The notes under the pieces: generated by a model
Seen by the model: only the letters and a program-made list of their open reading frames with translations
The model's database searches: none
What the model was told of the DNA's origin: nothing
Shown here: one piece after another, positions 9,954 through 19,168 of the stretch
Position numbering within the stretch: the stretch's first letter is position 1
Layout of the letters: each line of letters opens with the position of its first letter
Position numbers and translations under genes: made by a program
Source: Undaria pinnatifida
Taxonomy: Eukaryota; Sar; Phaeophyceae; Laminariales; Alariaceae
Reading direction: 5' to 3'
Length of the DNA stretch: 64,000 nucleotides
Assembly (NCBI GenBank): GCA_012845835.1
Contig: JABAKD010000023.1
Span: forward strand, 16,426,702 to 16,490,701

Positions 9954-12931
9954 CTTCGCAGCATCGACGACGGGGAAGACAGATATGGCACTAGCAAATA
10001 ATTCGCGATCGCTTTCGACGGCACTATCTCGTCTAAGTTGCCAGCGGACAGTTCGTATTCACGAGGGTTGGGGGGATGAAAAGGCTGATCATCGGGGACG
10101 TTACGACAGATAGCTGCAAGTTGCGGTTCGGATGGAAGTGGTTTTCCATCCACCTCGCTAAAAATACGCGATAGCGTATCCGGTACAACGTTAAGTTTTC
10201 CCGGAACGTGTTTGACGGTGAAATCGTAATTTTGAAGACAAATTGCCCAACGGGTGAGCATATTGGACGTGTCTTGCATGTGGTACAAGTACGTGAGAGC
10301 TTGGTGGTCGGTACAACACGTAAAGTGTCGGCCCCATAGATACGGACGCCAATGGGTCAGAGCCCATACGACAGCAAGGCATTCTTTCATCGTGGGGCTA
10401 TAGTGGCTTTGGCTACGAGAAAAACGCTTGCTATAGTACGCGACAATATCCAGCTCTTTGCCATCGGTGCTGCCCTTGGACGGTTGGGCTAGGAAAGCAC
10501 CTACACCTTGCTCGGAAGCGTCGGTGTGAACAACGAAATCTCTCGAAAAATCGGGAAAGTGAAGGACGGGGGCTTCGGATAAAGCATCTTTGAGTTTCTG
10601 GAATGCGGCATCTTGTGCCGGACCCCAGGCCTTTTTAAAACTCGTGCGTTTGATAAAGCTCTTTCGAGTCAGTTCTACAAGCGGTGCCGTAAGGTCAGAA
10701 TAATCTTTGACAAACCGGCGGACGAAATTCGCCATACCCAGAACAGAACGTAAGTCTTTAATGGATTTGGGCGTGGGCAGGTCGTGAATCGCATTGATGC
10801 GGTCGGTACTGACGGAAATCCCTTTCGCGGAAATGACATGACCGAGATAGTTGACTTCTTTCTGCCCAAATTGAATTTTTGGCGGTTTGAGTGTCAAGCC
10901 TGCCGCATGCAACGCTGCGAACATTTTCTCGAGAGAGACGAGGTGGCTTTCGAACGTGTGATTGATACAAATCAAATCGTCCATGTACGAAAGGATACCG
11001 GAGTCAGGGCCAAGGTGGCCTAGAGCTAAAGACATTACGTGTTGAAACAGCCATGGTGCATTCGCTACTCCAAAAGGCATGCGCTTAAAACAGTACTTGC
11101 CTCTCGGTGTCACGAAGGCGGTGCGGTCGACGTGCCCCTCGGCCACAGGTAGCTGCCAGAACGCACTGAGGATGTCGGCGACCGAAATGTAGAGGGCGTC
11201 TCCGACGGCATCCAGGCAGGACTCGAGGTTAGGCATGGGCCAGCTCTTGCGAATGATGTGGCGGTTGAGGGTATGGCGGTAATCAACACAGAAACGGGGG
11301 CTGCCGTTGCTCTTGGCGACGATAGTACAAGGGCTACCCCACGGACTTGGCCGTTCCTCAATTATTCCCCATTCTAACATCTCGTTGACACATTTGTCAA
11401 TTACTTCAGAGGTGCGGGGGTTGGGACGGTATGGGGGACGATCGACAGGACGGGTGCCTTCCGGCACGGGGAACGTTGCTTCGGCGATTGTACAACGTCC
11501 TAATTCAGACATTGACAGAGAGAAAACGGGACGATATTTAGCGCATAAGTCAAGGACAGCATCCTTCTGCTCCACGGTAAACGTGGAACTGGCGAATGCT
11601 TTAGACAGAGGACCTTCAAGGTCAGACCTGGCGCGGCGAACATCCTCGTCAGTGACGGGGGTGTTCGCGACGGCGTTGATATTTAATTGGTCAGGGGTGA
11701 CTACAGACGCTGTGTACAAATTGCCAAGATGCAAGCCTGGTAAAAGGCAGACACCATCGCCAGATGGGTTACATATTTGTACGACAACAGAGCCATCAGA
11801 AGCACTCCACGTAGCTAAAGTACGGGCGACGAGAATATTCTTGAAAGGTTCAAGTGTTGTGTCATCGGAAAAATCTTTCTCGGTTATAATGCGAGGTTCG
11901 ACAACAACAGTGCAGTCTTCTGGCGGCAGACAATCAGTGTAAGCAACAGCAAGGCTTTCCCATTCCGGTTTGAGATTAACTCTCTCACACAGAGAGACAG
12001 GAATGGCATCAGCATCGTGATGTACAGCGGCCACCGACATGTTTTGAGTGTGGCTCGCCGGGGAAGGATTGCTAGTACTGGACGACGGGACGAAGTCACG
12101 AATGCGATGAACAGCTGGTATCGTTGAACCAGTAGACGAAAATGGCAAAGTTTGATTTTTCCAATCTAGGCGCGCTCCGAAGTCGGACATGACACTATTA
12201 TCGAGGAGCATAAGATCGGGGCCCAAAGAGGGGACGACTAGCGCAGTCACCGTGCGGGTGAGTTCGCTGAGGGTTAAAGGAAAATCAATAAACCCGACGA
12301 CATTGATTGGCTCGCCATTTGCAGCGCGGAGCGCAACAGCGGCTGGGGGGACGGGATTAAGAGGAATACCTCGCAGGGTGGGATGAGACCGTACCCACGC
12401 GAGAGAAACAACCGGCACATCGGTAGCCGTGTCCACCGTGATGTTATTCACGGGGACGTCGTCGACAGAGCCGGCGATGCGGACTCGTCGAGACGAGAAA
12501 GACAAAGAAAAGTCGATGGTTTTGTGCGCCAGCCTTGAGCTGTACCACACGTGGTCTGAATTATGTTTTATTTCGGGGAAACTTTTCCCTTCCACATCCC
12601 GAAAACGTACACCAAAGCGCGCAGGCGCTGTACATCTACTTGGACGCATACCTTGACTCGCACTCGGGGACGCGAATACAGTAACTGGGGAATCAGGGAC
12701 ACCATTATCACAACTCAAGCTTCGCTTGCGCGATGAACGCTGACTCTTAACCTCCTCTACTTCAGCCTGAGGGGGAGGGACGACACGTAATTCAGACACA
12801 CTTGCCACACGAAACAGCTTAGTTGCTGCGCCGTGAGAACGGGCACGGTACCTAGGCACGACATAACTACGATGACGGACGGGGACACGGGGGACGATAA
12901 ACTCAGGGGCAAAAGCGGCTACCGACGACAT
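9905..12931 (-). CDS. Gypsy Pol: protease, reverse transcriptase, RNase H
   Basis: The frame is open from 13012 (just after a TAG) and the first ATG is at 12931. In the 1,014-residue frame counted from 12949: a retropepsin-like site VDTATDVP near residue 173 (D-T-A where D-T/S-G is usual), RT from about 500 to 760 with VADILSAFW (D592) and SYMDDL (655-658), then RNase H with VHTDASEQ (D810), KECLAV (E856), CTDHQAL (D881) and VPDTLSR. It copies element RNA into DNA in cytoplasmic particles. The order before integrase identifies Ty3/gypsy. Gag lies in another frame; the Pol frame continues above 13015 only as a short Asp-rich stretch ending at TAG. Confidence 0.92.
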   Translation of the reverse strand: MSSVAAFAPEFIVPRVPVRHRSYVVPRYRARSHGAATKLFRVASVSELRVVPPPQAEVEEVKSQRSSRKRSLSCDNGVPDSPVTVFASPSASQGMRPSRCTAPARFGVRFRDVEGKSFPEIKHNSDHVWYSSRLAHKTIDFSLSFSSRRVRIAGSVDDVPVNNITVDTATDVPVVSLAWVRSHPTLRGIPLNPVPPAAVALRAANGEPINVVGFIDFPLTLSELTRTVTALVVPSLGPDLMLLDNSVMSDFGARLDWKNQTLPFSSTGSTIPAVHRIRDFVPSSSTSNPSPASHTQNMSVAAVHHDADAIPVSLCERVNLKPEWESLAVAYTDCLPPEDCTVVVEPRIITEKDFSDDTTLEPFKNILVARTLATWSASDGSVVVQICNPSGDGVCLLPGLHLGNLYTASVVTPDQLNINAVANTPVTDEDVRRARSDLEGPLSKAFASSTFTVEQKDAVLDLCAKYRPVFSLSMSELGRCTIAEATFPVPEGTRPVDRPPYRPNPRTSEVIDKCVNEMLEWGIIEERPSPWGSPCTIVAKSNGSPRFCVDYRHTLNRHIIRKSWPMPNLESCLDAVGDALYISVADILSAFWQLPVAEGHVDRTAFVTPRGKYCFKRMPFGVANAPWLFQHVMSLALGHLGPDSGILSYMDDLICINHTFESHLVSLEKMFAALHAAGLTLKPPKIQFGQKEVNYLGHVISAKGISVSTDRINAIHDLPTPKSIKDLRSVLGMANFVRRFVKDYSDLTAPLVELTRKSFIKRTSFKKAWGPAQDAAFQKLKDALSEAPVLHFPDFSRDFVVHTDASEQGVGAFLAQPSKGSTDGKELDIVAYYSKRFSRSQSHYSPTMKECLAVVWALTHWRPYLWGRHFTCCTDHQALTYLYHMQDTSNMLTRWAICLQNYDFTVKHVPGKLNVVPDTLSRIFSEVDGKPLPSEPQLAAICRNVPDDQPFHPPNPREYELSAGNLDEIVPSKAIANYLLVPYLSSPSSMLRSCLLIRGKNFVSTLTT

Positions 12932-13073
12932 GGAGATTTTCCTCTGCACGCCTTTCCTGGCTACACCAGAAGACGACCCTACTGTTTCAGGCGCTACAAC
13001 AGCAGGGCACCCCTAGTTGTCGTCGTCGTCGTCTGGGGCAGGGGCTTTCTTGGAGCGCTTACCTCCGCCATTG

Positions 13074-14615
13074 TCACCGCCGCCGCCCTTGTTGCGCTTG
13101 CTGGTTGCGCGCGCCCTGCGTGCAGTCACGCTCCTCGCGTTGCCGCGTCCAGCACTCCTCGAGCCAGTGGCCCACCTTGCTCTTGCACGTCGGGTGCGTG
13201 CACTTGGGACGCTCCTTGTCGGTCCTGGCTCCTTTGGGAAACTTGTCACCCATGGGGGACTTGCCCTTGAAAGGCTTGCCTTTGGGTCCGCTCGAGGTAG
13301 CCCCTCCAGAGCTAGAACCTCCGGAGCTGGAGCCTGCTTTGCCGGACGCAGCCCGCAACGAGATTGCATCATACTGCTGGGCGATAGCGGTGCGGTTCGG
13401 GACGGTAGTAAAGGACGTGGCACTGACGTGAGCATTGATGCGACTGGTGTTAGAGCCAGTGAGGTTCGCGGCCTCAAGGCGACGGAGCTGAGCAACGGCT
13501 TCAGACATTGTCTTGGGGTGTTGTTCTTGACTAGCAAGAAGCCTGATCCCCGGTACTACACCGTTGCGGAATAGTACGACGGACAGAGCAGCGTACGGCG
13601 AACGCCCCGGGGTTACACGCTGGACGCACGCTTCAAAACGAGTACACTCTGATTGAAAGCGGAGGGCATACGACGCGACGGTTTCACCAGGGTCCATTTT
13701 GAACTCGGCGAGACGAAGGGCAGAGTCCTCTACTGAGTTAGAGGGCATGAGACAGTCGAGCAGTGCAGTTTTCAGTTCCGACCAGTTCTTCGGCGCAGTG
13801 TGCGAACCCGGTGCGTCAGTGATTTCTGTGGATACAGCAGGGTTGTGCCAGTTGAGGCTGCCGTCCATTATGTGCTGGTACAACGTGAGAACTGGTCCAT
13901 CACAGATGAGTGATATGTGCTCGAATGCAACCTCGTCGGAGAGTTTGACTAACTCAGCATCAGACACACCAGTAGATATTCCTGCTTTGACGCGAAAACT
14001 GCAGACGAGACGGTACTGCTGTATAACCGAAATGACATCGACGTCAGCGGAGCCGGTAAGACGCGGAACCTGCTTGACGTCCTGTGACGTGATAACTACA
14101 CGCTTAGACTTAGGCGACAAAACTTCAGCGAATGTCTGCGCAAGTGACGGGACGGAGGTCTCCTGCTGCTGTACAGAAACGGCAGGAGACGACGACTTAG
14201 ATTCAAAGCTAGCCAGGCTTACCAAACGACTCATCAACTCCATCGTTTGTGGAGACAGCTCCGCAATCTCGCCAGAGTCTAGCTTGGCGATATCCTTGTT
14301 GACTATAGACTGGAGCAGGTTGACTGTGGAGTCTATGTTCGACGGACCAGAAAGAAGCGGGGTGATGTTGGTTTGGTGGAAGCCCGAAGCTCCTACAGCG
14401 TTGTCGCTGTCGACGTCCATGGCGCTCGCGGGGGAAGATCCGTCCGCGGTAGCCTCGGCAGCAGCGCCGTCGCTGGTTGTGGCGGCGCCGTCGCCATCGG
14501 GCTCCACGGGGTTATCACCAGCGGCGCCGTTGGTGGTGACCACAACAGTCCCGTCGGCGGGGGTAGCGGGCTGTTGATCCCGGTTGTCGACGTTTTCTCC
14601 GTAGCTATCGGACAT
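13074..14615 (-). CDS. Gypsy Gag with zinc knuckle
   Basis: 513 residues from an ATG at 14615, about 100 nt below the primer-binding site, so this is the first frame of the element RNA. An acidic, Ala-rich N-terminus is followed by a capsid-like middle (for example MDPGETVASYALRFQSECTR, the style of retrotransposon gag domains). Near the C-terminus is a CCHC knuckle CTHPTCKSKVGHWLEEC, with spacing C-X4-C-X5-H-X4-C, unusual against the standard C-X2-C-X4-H-X4-C. It would package the RNA and form the particle. It ends about 60 nt before the frame of Pol opens. Confidence 0.85.
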   Translation of the reverse strand: MSDSYGENVDNRDQQPATPADGTVVVTTNGAAGDNPVEPDGDGAATTSDGAAAEATADGSSPASAMDVDSDNAVGASGFHQTNITPLLSGPSNIDSTVNLLQSIVNKDIAKLDSGEIAELSPQTMELMSRLVSLASFESKSSSPAVSVQQQETSVPSLAQTFAEVLSPKSKRVVITSQDVKQVPRLTGSADVDVISVIQQYRLVCSFRVKAGISTGVSDAELVKLSDEVAFEHISLICDGPVLTLYQHIMDGSLNWHNPAVSTEITDAPGSHTAPKNWSELKTALLDCLMPSNSVEDSALRLAEFKMDPGETVASYALRFQSECTRFEACVQRVTPGRSPYAALSVVLFRNGVVPGIRLLASQEQHPKTMSEAVAQLRRLEAANLTGSNTSRINAHVSATSFTTVPNRTAIAQQYDAISLRAASGKAGSSSGGSSSGGATSSGPKGKPFKGKSPMGDKFPKGARTDKERPKCTHPTCKSKVGHWLEECWTRQREERDCTQGARNQQAQQGRRR

Positions 14616-14712
14616 GGCTGAGGTGAACTCGAGAAAGGCTCAATCCAAAAGACTGCCGTCTGAACGCCAATAATGGATTCGAAACCCATTGTGATTTCAC
14701 GCGCAGGTTCGG

Positions 14713-14730
14713 GTCCTGCCGTCGACGCCA
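14713..14730 (-). other. tRNA primer-binding site of the gypsy element
   Basis: On the coding strand, one base after the 5' LTR, TGGCGTCGACGGCAGGAC begins. It is complementary to a tRNA 3' end; the complementarity extends through a full T-arm to 14702 (GCAGG-TTCGGGT-CCTGC on the + strand) with an acceptor strand CGTCGAC and discriminator G before CCA. The tRNA identity cannot be set without the host tRNA set. The TRIM primer site begins with the same TGGCGTCG. Confidence 0.85.
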
Positions 14731-14731
14731 A

Positions 14732-15165
14732 TAAGGGTTTGTACTCAAGAACACCGCAGGGAGGTGCGAATCTCCAACGCTGTGCGTACACGCGTTCCTC
14801 TAAGGCAACGGCCGCAGAATGTGGGCGGTGTTGACGATCACCGGACGAGTAGACGTGCTCGGTAAAGAGACAGAAGAATCTCAGGTTGAGATGGGGACAG
14901 TAGGAAGCGTGAGAGGTGTGCGAGGGTGCACCCTCGCACTCCTCTCGGACGAAAGTAAGGGGCAACGAGCTGAGGAAGCGTCTGGGAAGACGTCTTGAGG
15001 TTCCTCGGGATGTTGTACCCTTCCTTGTGGCTCGGAGTGTGAGTGAGAACGACATCGCTCCGAGAGACGATCTTTCTAGGAGAACGTGCGGAACGTTCCT
15101 GAAGGTTCTAGAATTTGTGTTCAGACGCAAGTAGGCAGGTTGGGTTCAGAGCATTGTGACCCACA
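14732..15165 (-). repeat. Gypsy 5' LTR (promoter LTR)
   Basis: 434 bp, nearly identical to the two left LTRs. On the coding strand it starts TGTGGGTC and ends ACCCTTA, so the 3' end does not follow the usual CA rule. The heat-shock element lies 53-75 nt from the LTR start. No clear TATA box was found. Confidence 0.92.
15091..15113 (-). promoter_or_regulatory. Five-block heat-shock element in the LTR
   Basis: GAA, TTC, GAA, TTC, GAA in strict alternation with 2-nt spacers (cg, ct, gg, ta), a perfect run of five nGAAn units, the recognition sequence of heat-shock factor trimers. The same run is present in the other LTRs at 6588-6610 and 7031-7053. Its position near the LTR start, in what would be U3, suits a promoter element. 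It suggests heat or stress induction of the element. Confidence 0.75.
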
Positions 15166-15664
15166 TAAGACGCAATGAAAACGGGCAAGTCTCATCACGG
15201 GGGTCAGCCAGGGTTGTAAAAATGGTCCATGCAGTGATAAATAACACAGCAGCATGATACCTCAGCACCAGTCGCAGTACACACTGGAGGTTGATATATA
15301 GCAGTAAACAGAAGCTGAAGTTAACCTGGGTGATGCTGGAGAGCAGTCCCGTGATTGGGGTTAGCGAGTTGTTCATGTGGTGACGCGGTGTACTACTACT
15401 GTTACTCATTTTTCATACAACCACATGAACTCTTTGTATTAACGAGTACAAGCAGGGTGCGCAACCTCTTCTTCAGGAATCGCAGTACACGTCGGTCGTA
15501 ATAGACTCTTTGTATTAACGAGTACAAGCAGGGTGCGCAACCTCTTCTTCAGGAATCGCAGTACACGTCGGTCGTAATAGCGTTGATAGCAGCAGTAATA
15601 GAGTAATACCGAACAATATATACAGCAGGTACTGTCTCTTACCCTTGGTTGTCGGTATTCCGCC
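15166..15664 (+). repeat. Unit A3, right part, ending in a recombinant joint
   Basis: Continues intron 1 of A3 after the gypsy element. A 63-bp tandem duplication (CTTTGTATTAACGAGTAC.. to ..GGTCGTAATAG) lies near 15440-15590. At 15664 intron 1 (TATTCCGCCGGTA) switches to the middle of exon 1 (CGCTGTCTGCGACACC), so A3 and A4 were fused by recombination at a GTA shared by both sites. Confidence 0.7.
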
Positions 15665-17441
15665 GGTACGCTGTCTGCGACACCTGCAGGAGTGACGAGC
15701 CTTCCACGTGCCAAGCTTTTCATGTAACCTTAACAAGAAGCACTGGGGAAGCGGCGACAACCCTCGTGTGTGTGACTGGTGTGACGCGGACACCTGTGAT
15801 TCACCTTCGATCGGCGTCCCTAACGAAGGAGCTGAGAGCTTGACGAAACGTGAGTTACATTTCTGTCGTTGTGCTGTGATTTCTTTTTCATGCGTACAAA
15901 CACACTTTTGCATGTACGAGCACGTGTACGGGGCAGCCCCGTCATCGCGGTGTAAGCGGGAATTGTACAAGTACTCAGGTCTACGAGTAGACCTATGCAG
16001 TGACGCTGCTGTGTGATGCGATTTATTTTTCATACGTACAGCCAAACACACTTCATGTATGTACGACTACGAGTACGGGGCAGTCCCGTCATCGGGGTAA
16101 GCGGAGGTTGAACAAGTGGTCCATGCAGTGACGCTTTGTGCTGTGATATAAACACACGTTTTGGATGTACGACTACGACTACGTGGTATCTATACATGTA
16201 AGACGCAATAAAAACGGGCAAGTCTCATCACGGGGGTCAGCCAGGGTTGTAAAAATGGTCCATGCAGTGATAAATAACACAGCAGCATGATACCTCAGCA
16301 CCAGTCGCAGTACACACTGGAGGTTGATATATAGCAGTAAACAGAAGCTGAAGTTAACCTGGGTGATGCTGGAGAGCAGTCCCGTGATTGGGGTTAGCGA
16401 GTTGTTCATGTAGTGACGCGGTGTACTACTACTGTTACTCATTTTTCATACAACCACATGAACTCTTTGTATTAACGAGTACAAGTAGGGTGCGCAACCT
16501 CTGCTTCAGGAATCGCAGTACACGTCGGTCGTAATAGTGTTGATAGCAGCAGTAATAGAGTAGTACCGAACAATATATACAGCAGGTACTGTCTCTTACC
16601 CTTCGTTGTCGGTATTCCGCCGGTAGGCCTTATATAGCAGTATACCGGGGCTTACGCTTACCAGTTGCGACTGTGAATCCCGTTCGTTCCTGTCCCAGTG
16701 GTGGTTTCATAGGTGTTAGCAACGTTGTGGTACCAGGCAGGGCTTTGCCCATAAACGACCGCTTTCATTACAACAGTGTTAAATTGTACGACTTCCTTTC
16801 CAACTTTGGAAATCGACGACAGCTACGTGGCCTTACTATTTTGAACATTCACTGAACGCAAGGTATTCCCATCCGTTGTTGTCGTTTGCAGAAGCCCTGC
16901 GAAGCAGCCGCCGAGGGCCGCCAAGTCGGCGAGGACATAAACACGAAGTGCACTGGCGACATCAAGGTCGGTGACCTCCTGAAGAAGGCAGGCGACCACT
17001 TGCTCGATATACATCCCGCATTCCATTCCCACGGTGCCACGAGGGCGTTCGACATCGAGGTTCGTTCTACTCTTATCTTGCGTCCTGTGTGTCACGAGTC
17101 GAGACATCCATGTCTCTTGCTCAAGACTAGGGGATGGCGTGCGGATATAGTCTATGAAGTGCGGCTCTTTTTCCAAGTACCAAGAAGAGCAAGTACAACA
17201 ATACCACAACAATTACTAACAGCGAAACGAGCTCCAATAATTTGGATGGTTACGACGTCTGCTGGAGAGAAGTACCAATACTTTTTTACACATACTTGTC
17301 GACGTTCTCCCGCCATGCTTCAACGTTTGTGGACAGATCCACAAGATCATCGACAAAAAACAAGAGTGCAAGGTGCTGGGTACCTCCGCTGAGGAGGAAG
17401 AGTCCAAGCAAGCCTGCATGCTCCTTCGGAAGCAATGTTGA
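15665..17441 (+). pseudogene. A-family gene copy 4 (5' truncated)
   Basis: Exon 1 begins only in its middle (15665-15849) and carries the GT frameshift; exon 2 is at 16892-17059 and exon 3 at 17337-17441, both full length with splice sites intact (donor GTTCGT instead of GTACGT after exon 2). The 3' part shows small differences from other copies (CACGTAATTTAAGAACG). Without a promoter or complete exon 1 it is unlikely to give the family protein. Confidence 0.6.
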
Positions 17442-17963
17442 CAGCACGTAATTTAAGAACGTTAAGTTGTGGTTTATTATACCAGCATCGTTTTTTGAGA
17501 ACTATGCCTGAATGCGTGCTCTTCGTCTTTCAGGAATACAAATGTACTTCACATGTTTGCGGTGTGTGCGTTCAAGTTCCTGCTTCCAGCATGTTTTTTT
17601 TGGCACTGCGATCCTTTACATCTTAAGTTGTAGTTTTCCTGTCTCTATCCTTGACAAGCGCGTGCCTGGTGTTTATGCACTGCGATAATTTATTATTGAT
17701 GATCGACTTAGAGAAGCTATTAATAGGTGTACAGGACCTAGGTGCTACCTGAGAGGTGGAAGGATATGCCAAGCAAGTCCTCCGACGCGCCCATCATGGA
17801 CTGGGCGAATGGATGATAATAACAAACTCATAATCATAATCGTCTCTATCCTGTACCGTTGTACTATATATGGACCTCTTGGCATTTTCAAGTCGCCAGT
17901 TGCGCCATTTGTGCTTCTTTTCCGCCTTCCTACTGAATGTCTATTCCTCCTTCCGCAAGCGTA

Positions 17964-18001
17964 GCGGGCGGCGCCCAGCCGCCCGCGAGCGAAGCCCTTG
18001 T
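17964..18001 (+). repeat. 3'-terminal hairpin of unit A4
   Basis: Same perfect 9-bp stem and gccca loop as A1, with CTTGT at 17997-18001; the next unit (A5) starts with AAAACTATATACC directly after it. Confidence 0.6.
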
Positions 18002-18215
18002 AAAACTATATACCTAGACCTCGCCCCCCTCGGACGTCTCGCTCGGCATATCCTCCCCCTTCTCAGCCCTTCTCAGCCCGTAATTGTAATAAGAGCTGGA
18101 CTCGGCTCACGCGGTCTGGTGAATCTCACTCGCGAGTCTGCTGTATGCTCGCTAGCTGTCCAAACTCATTCCATACAATATCTGCAGGTTCTTCCACCTG
18201 ACGAAATAAATGCTT

Positions 18216-19168
18216 GTTCTGGCTTCGAGAACTGGTCAAGAAATATGATTGATGGATCGTGTGTAATTGAGCATCATTTATCCTTCTTCACTGCTTTTGT
18301 CCGCCTACCAATCCGTCACGTACTGACTGCTTTCGCCTGATACTCGCTTACATCAGTCTCACCCGACCCCGGTGGCTTGCCATATCGTGCATCGACTCGA
18401 GACGGCTCCAAGCGACACCCAGCGAGCTTCTGACATGAAAGGGCAACCACGACAAACCCCGGGAAATCTGCTCTCAAAACTTACCGACCTTACAACTACT
18501 TGTTGGCAATCAGTTCTGTACCACGACTTTCATATCCTTCTCAACTTCTTCTTGGAATCCACGCAGTACCCAACGACGACCTTTCCACCTACCAAAAACC
18601 CGTGATTATTCCAGCTACCCAGATGGATCCATATCCTACTCCAAGATCTACCCACAACTACGAGCGAAGGTCAACTCCAACGCCAGGTACTCGTATGTAG
18701 GTGTCTTAACCTTCCTTGGATCTATTCCGAACCTGAATTCTCAACTTACGTTATGAGCTTTTGACTTTCTTTATCAAATTATCAATTGACTTATGACTTA
18801 TTACCACATTGGCCCACCCTGCTTTTTAGTAGCAACCCAAACAGTTTGCTACTCAAAAGCAATTACCGCAAGGTAAGAAGTCATCACAGTAATCCCACGC
18901 AGTTGATTTGATGGCAATCATACGTGTGCATCACTGAGACGTTTAATGAACTCAACGCGACCCGAACAAAAACTTGAATGACCACCCAGACTGAACAATC
19001 GATCAAGACAGAACGACAGAAAAGTCTCGCTCTGAGCGCTAACCGAAGCACAAGGTAAAATCCAAGCTTTGCCCTACTCACCCATGCCCCTCAAAGTAGC
19101 GTGGGGTGGCAAGCTGAGAATTTTCCTCGATACTTCAACATGGTCAATTCGCCAATGCGACGATGAAA
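18216..19168. repeat. Left 953-bp direct repeat of the 5.4-kb element
   Basis: Starts GTTCTGGCTTCGAG and ends CGACGATGAAA. No gene is recognised inside. Matches 22540-23491 almost base for base. Confidence 0.8.

Larger units (their letters stand above)
6229..15165 (-). mobile_element. Ty3/gypsy LTR retrotransposon with an extra tandem LTR
   Basis: Minus-strand order: 5' LTR (14732-15165), primer-binding site, Gag, protease-RT-RNase H, integrase with a C-terminal chromodomain-like tail, 1.36 kb non-coding, purine tract, 3' LTR (6672-7105), 9 bp, and a third LTR (6229-6662). The RT-RNaseH-integrase order marks Ty3/gypsy. TAAG is duplicated on both sides (6225-6228; 15166-15169) and uninterrupted A copies have it once. 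The three 434-bp LTRs differ at only a few bases, so insertion was recent. Pol and integrase lie in different frames and Gag and Pol are separated by stops, so this copy may depend on recoding or be slightly damaged. Confidence 0.93.

Noticed and set aside
13017..14577. Long plus-strand reading frames opposite Gag
   Set aside because: Antisense shadows of the GC-rich Gag gene; the zinc knuckle and start codon are on the minus strand.
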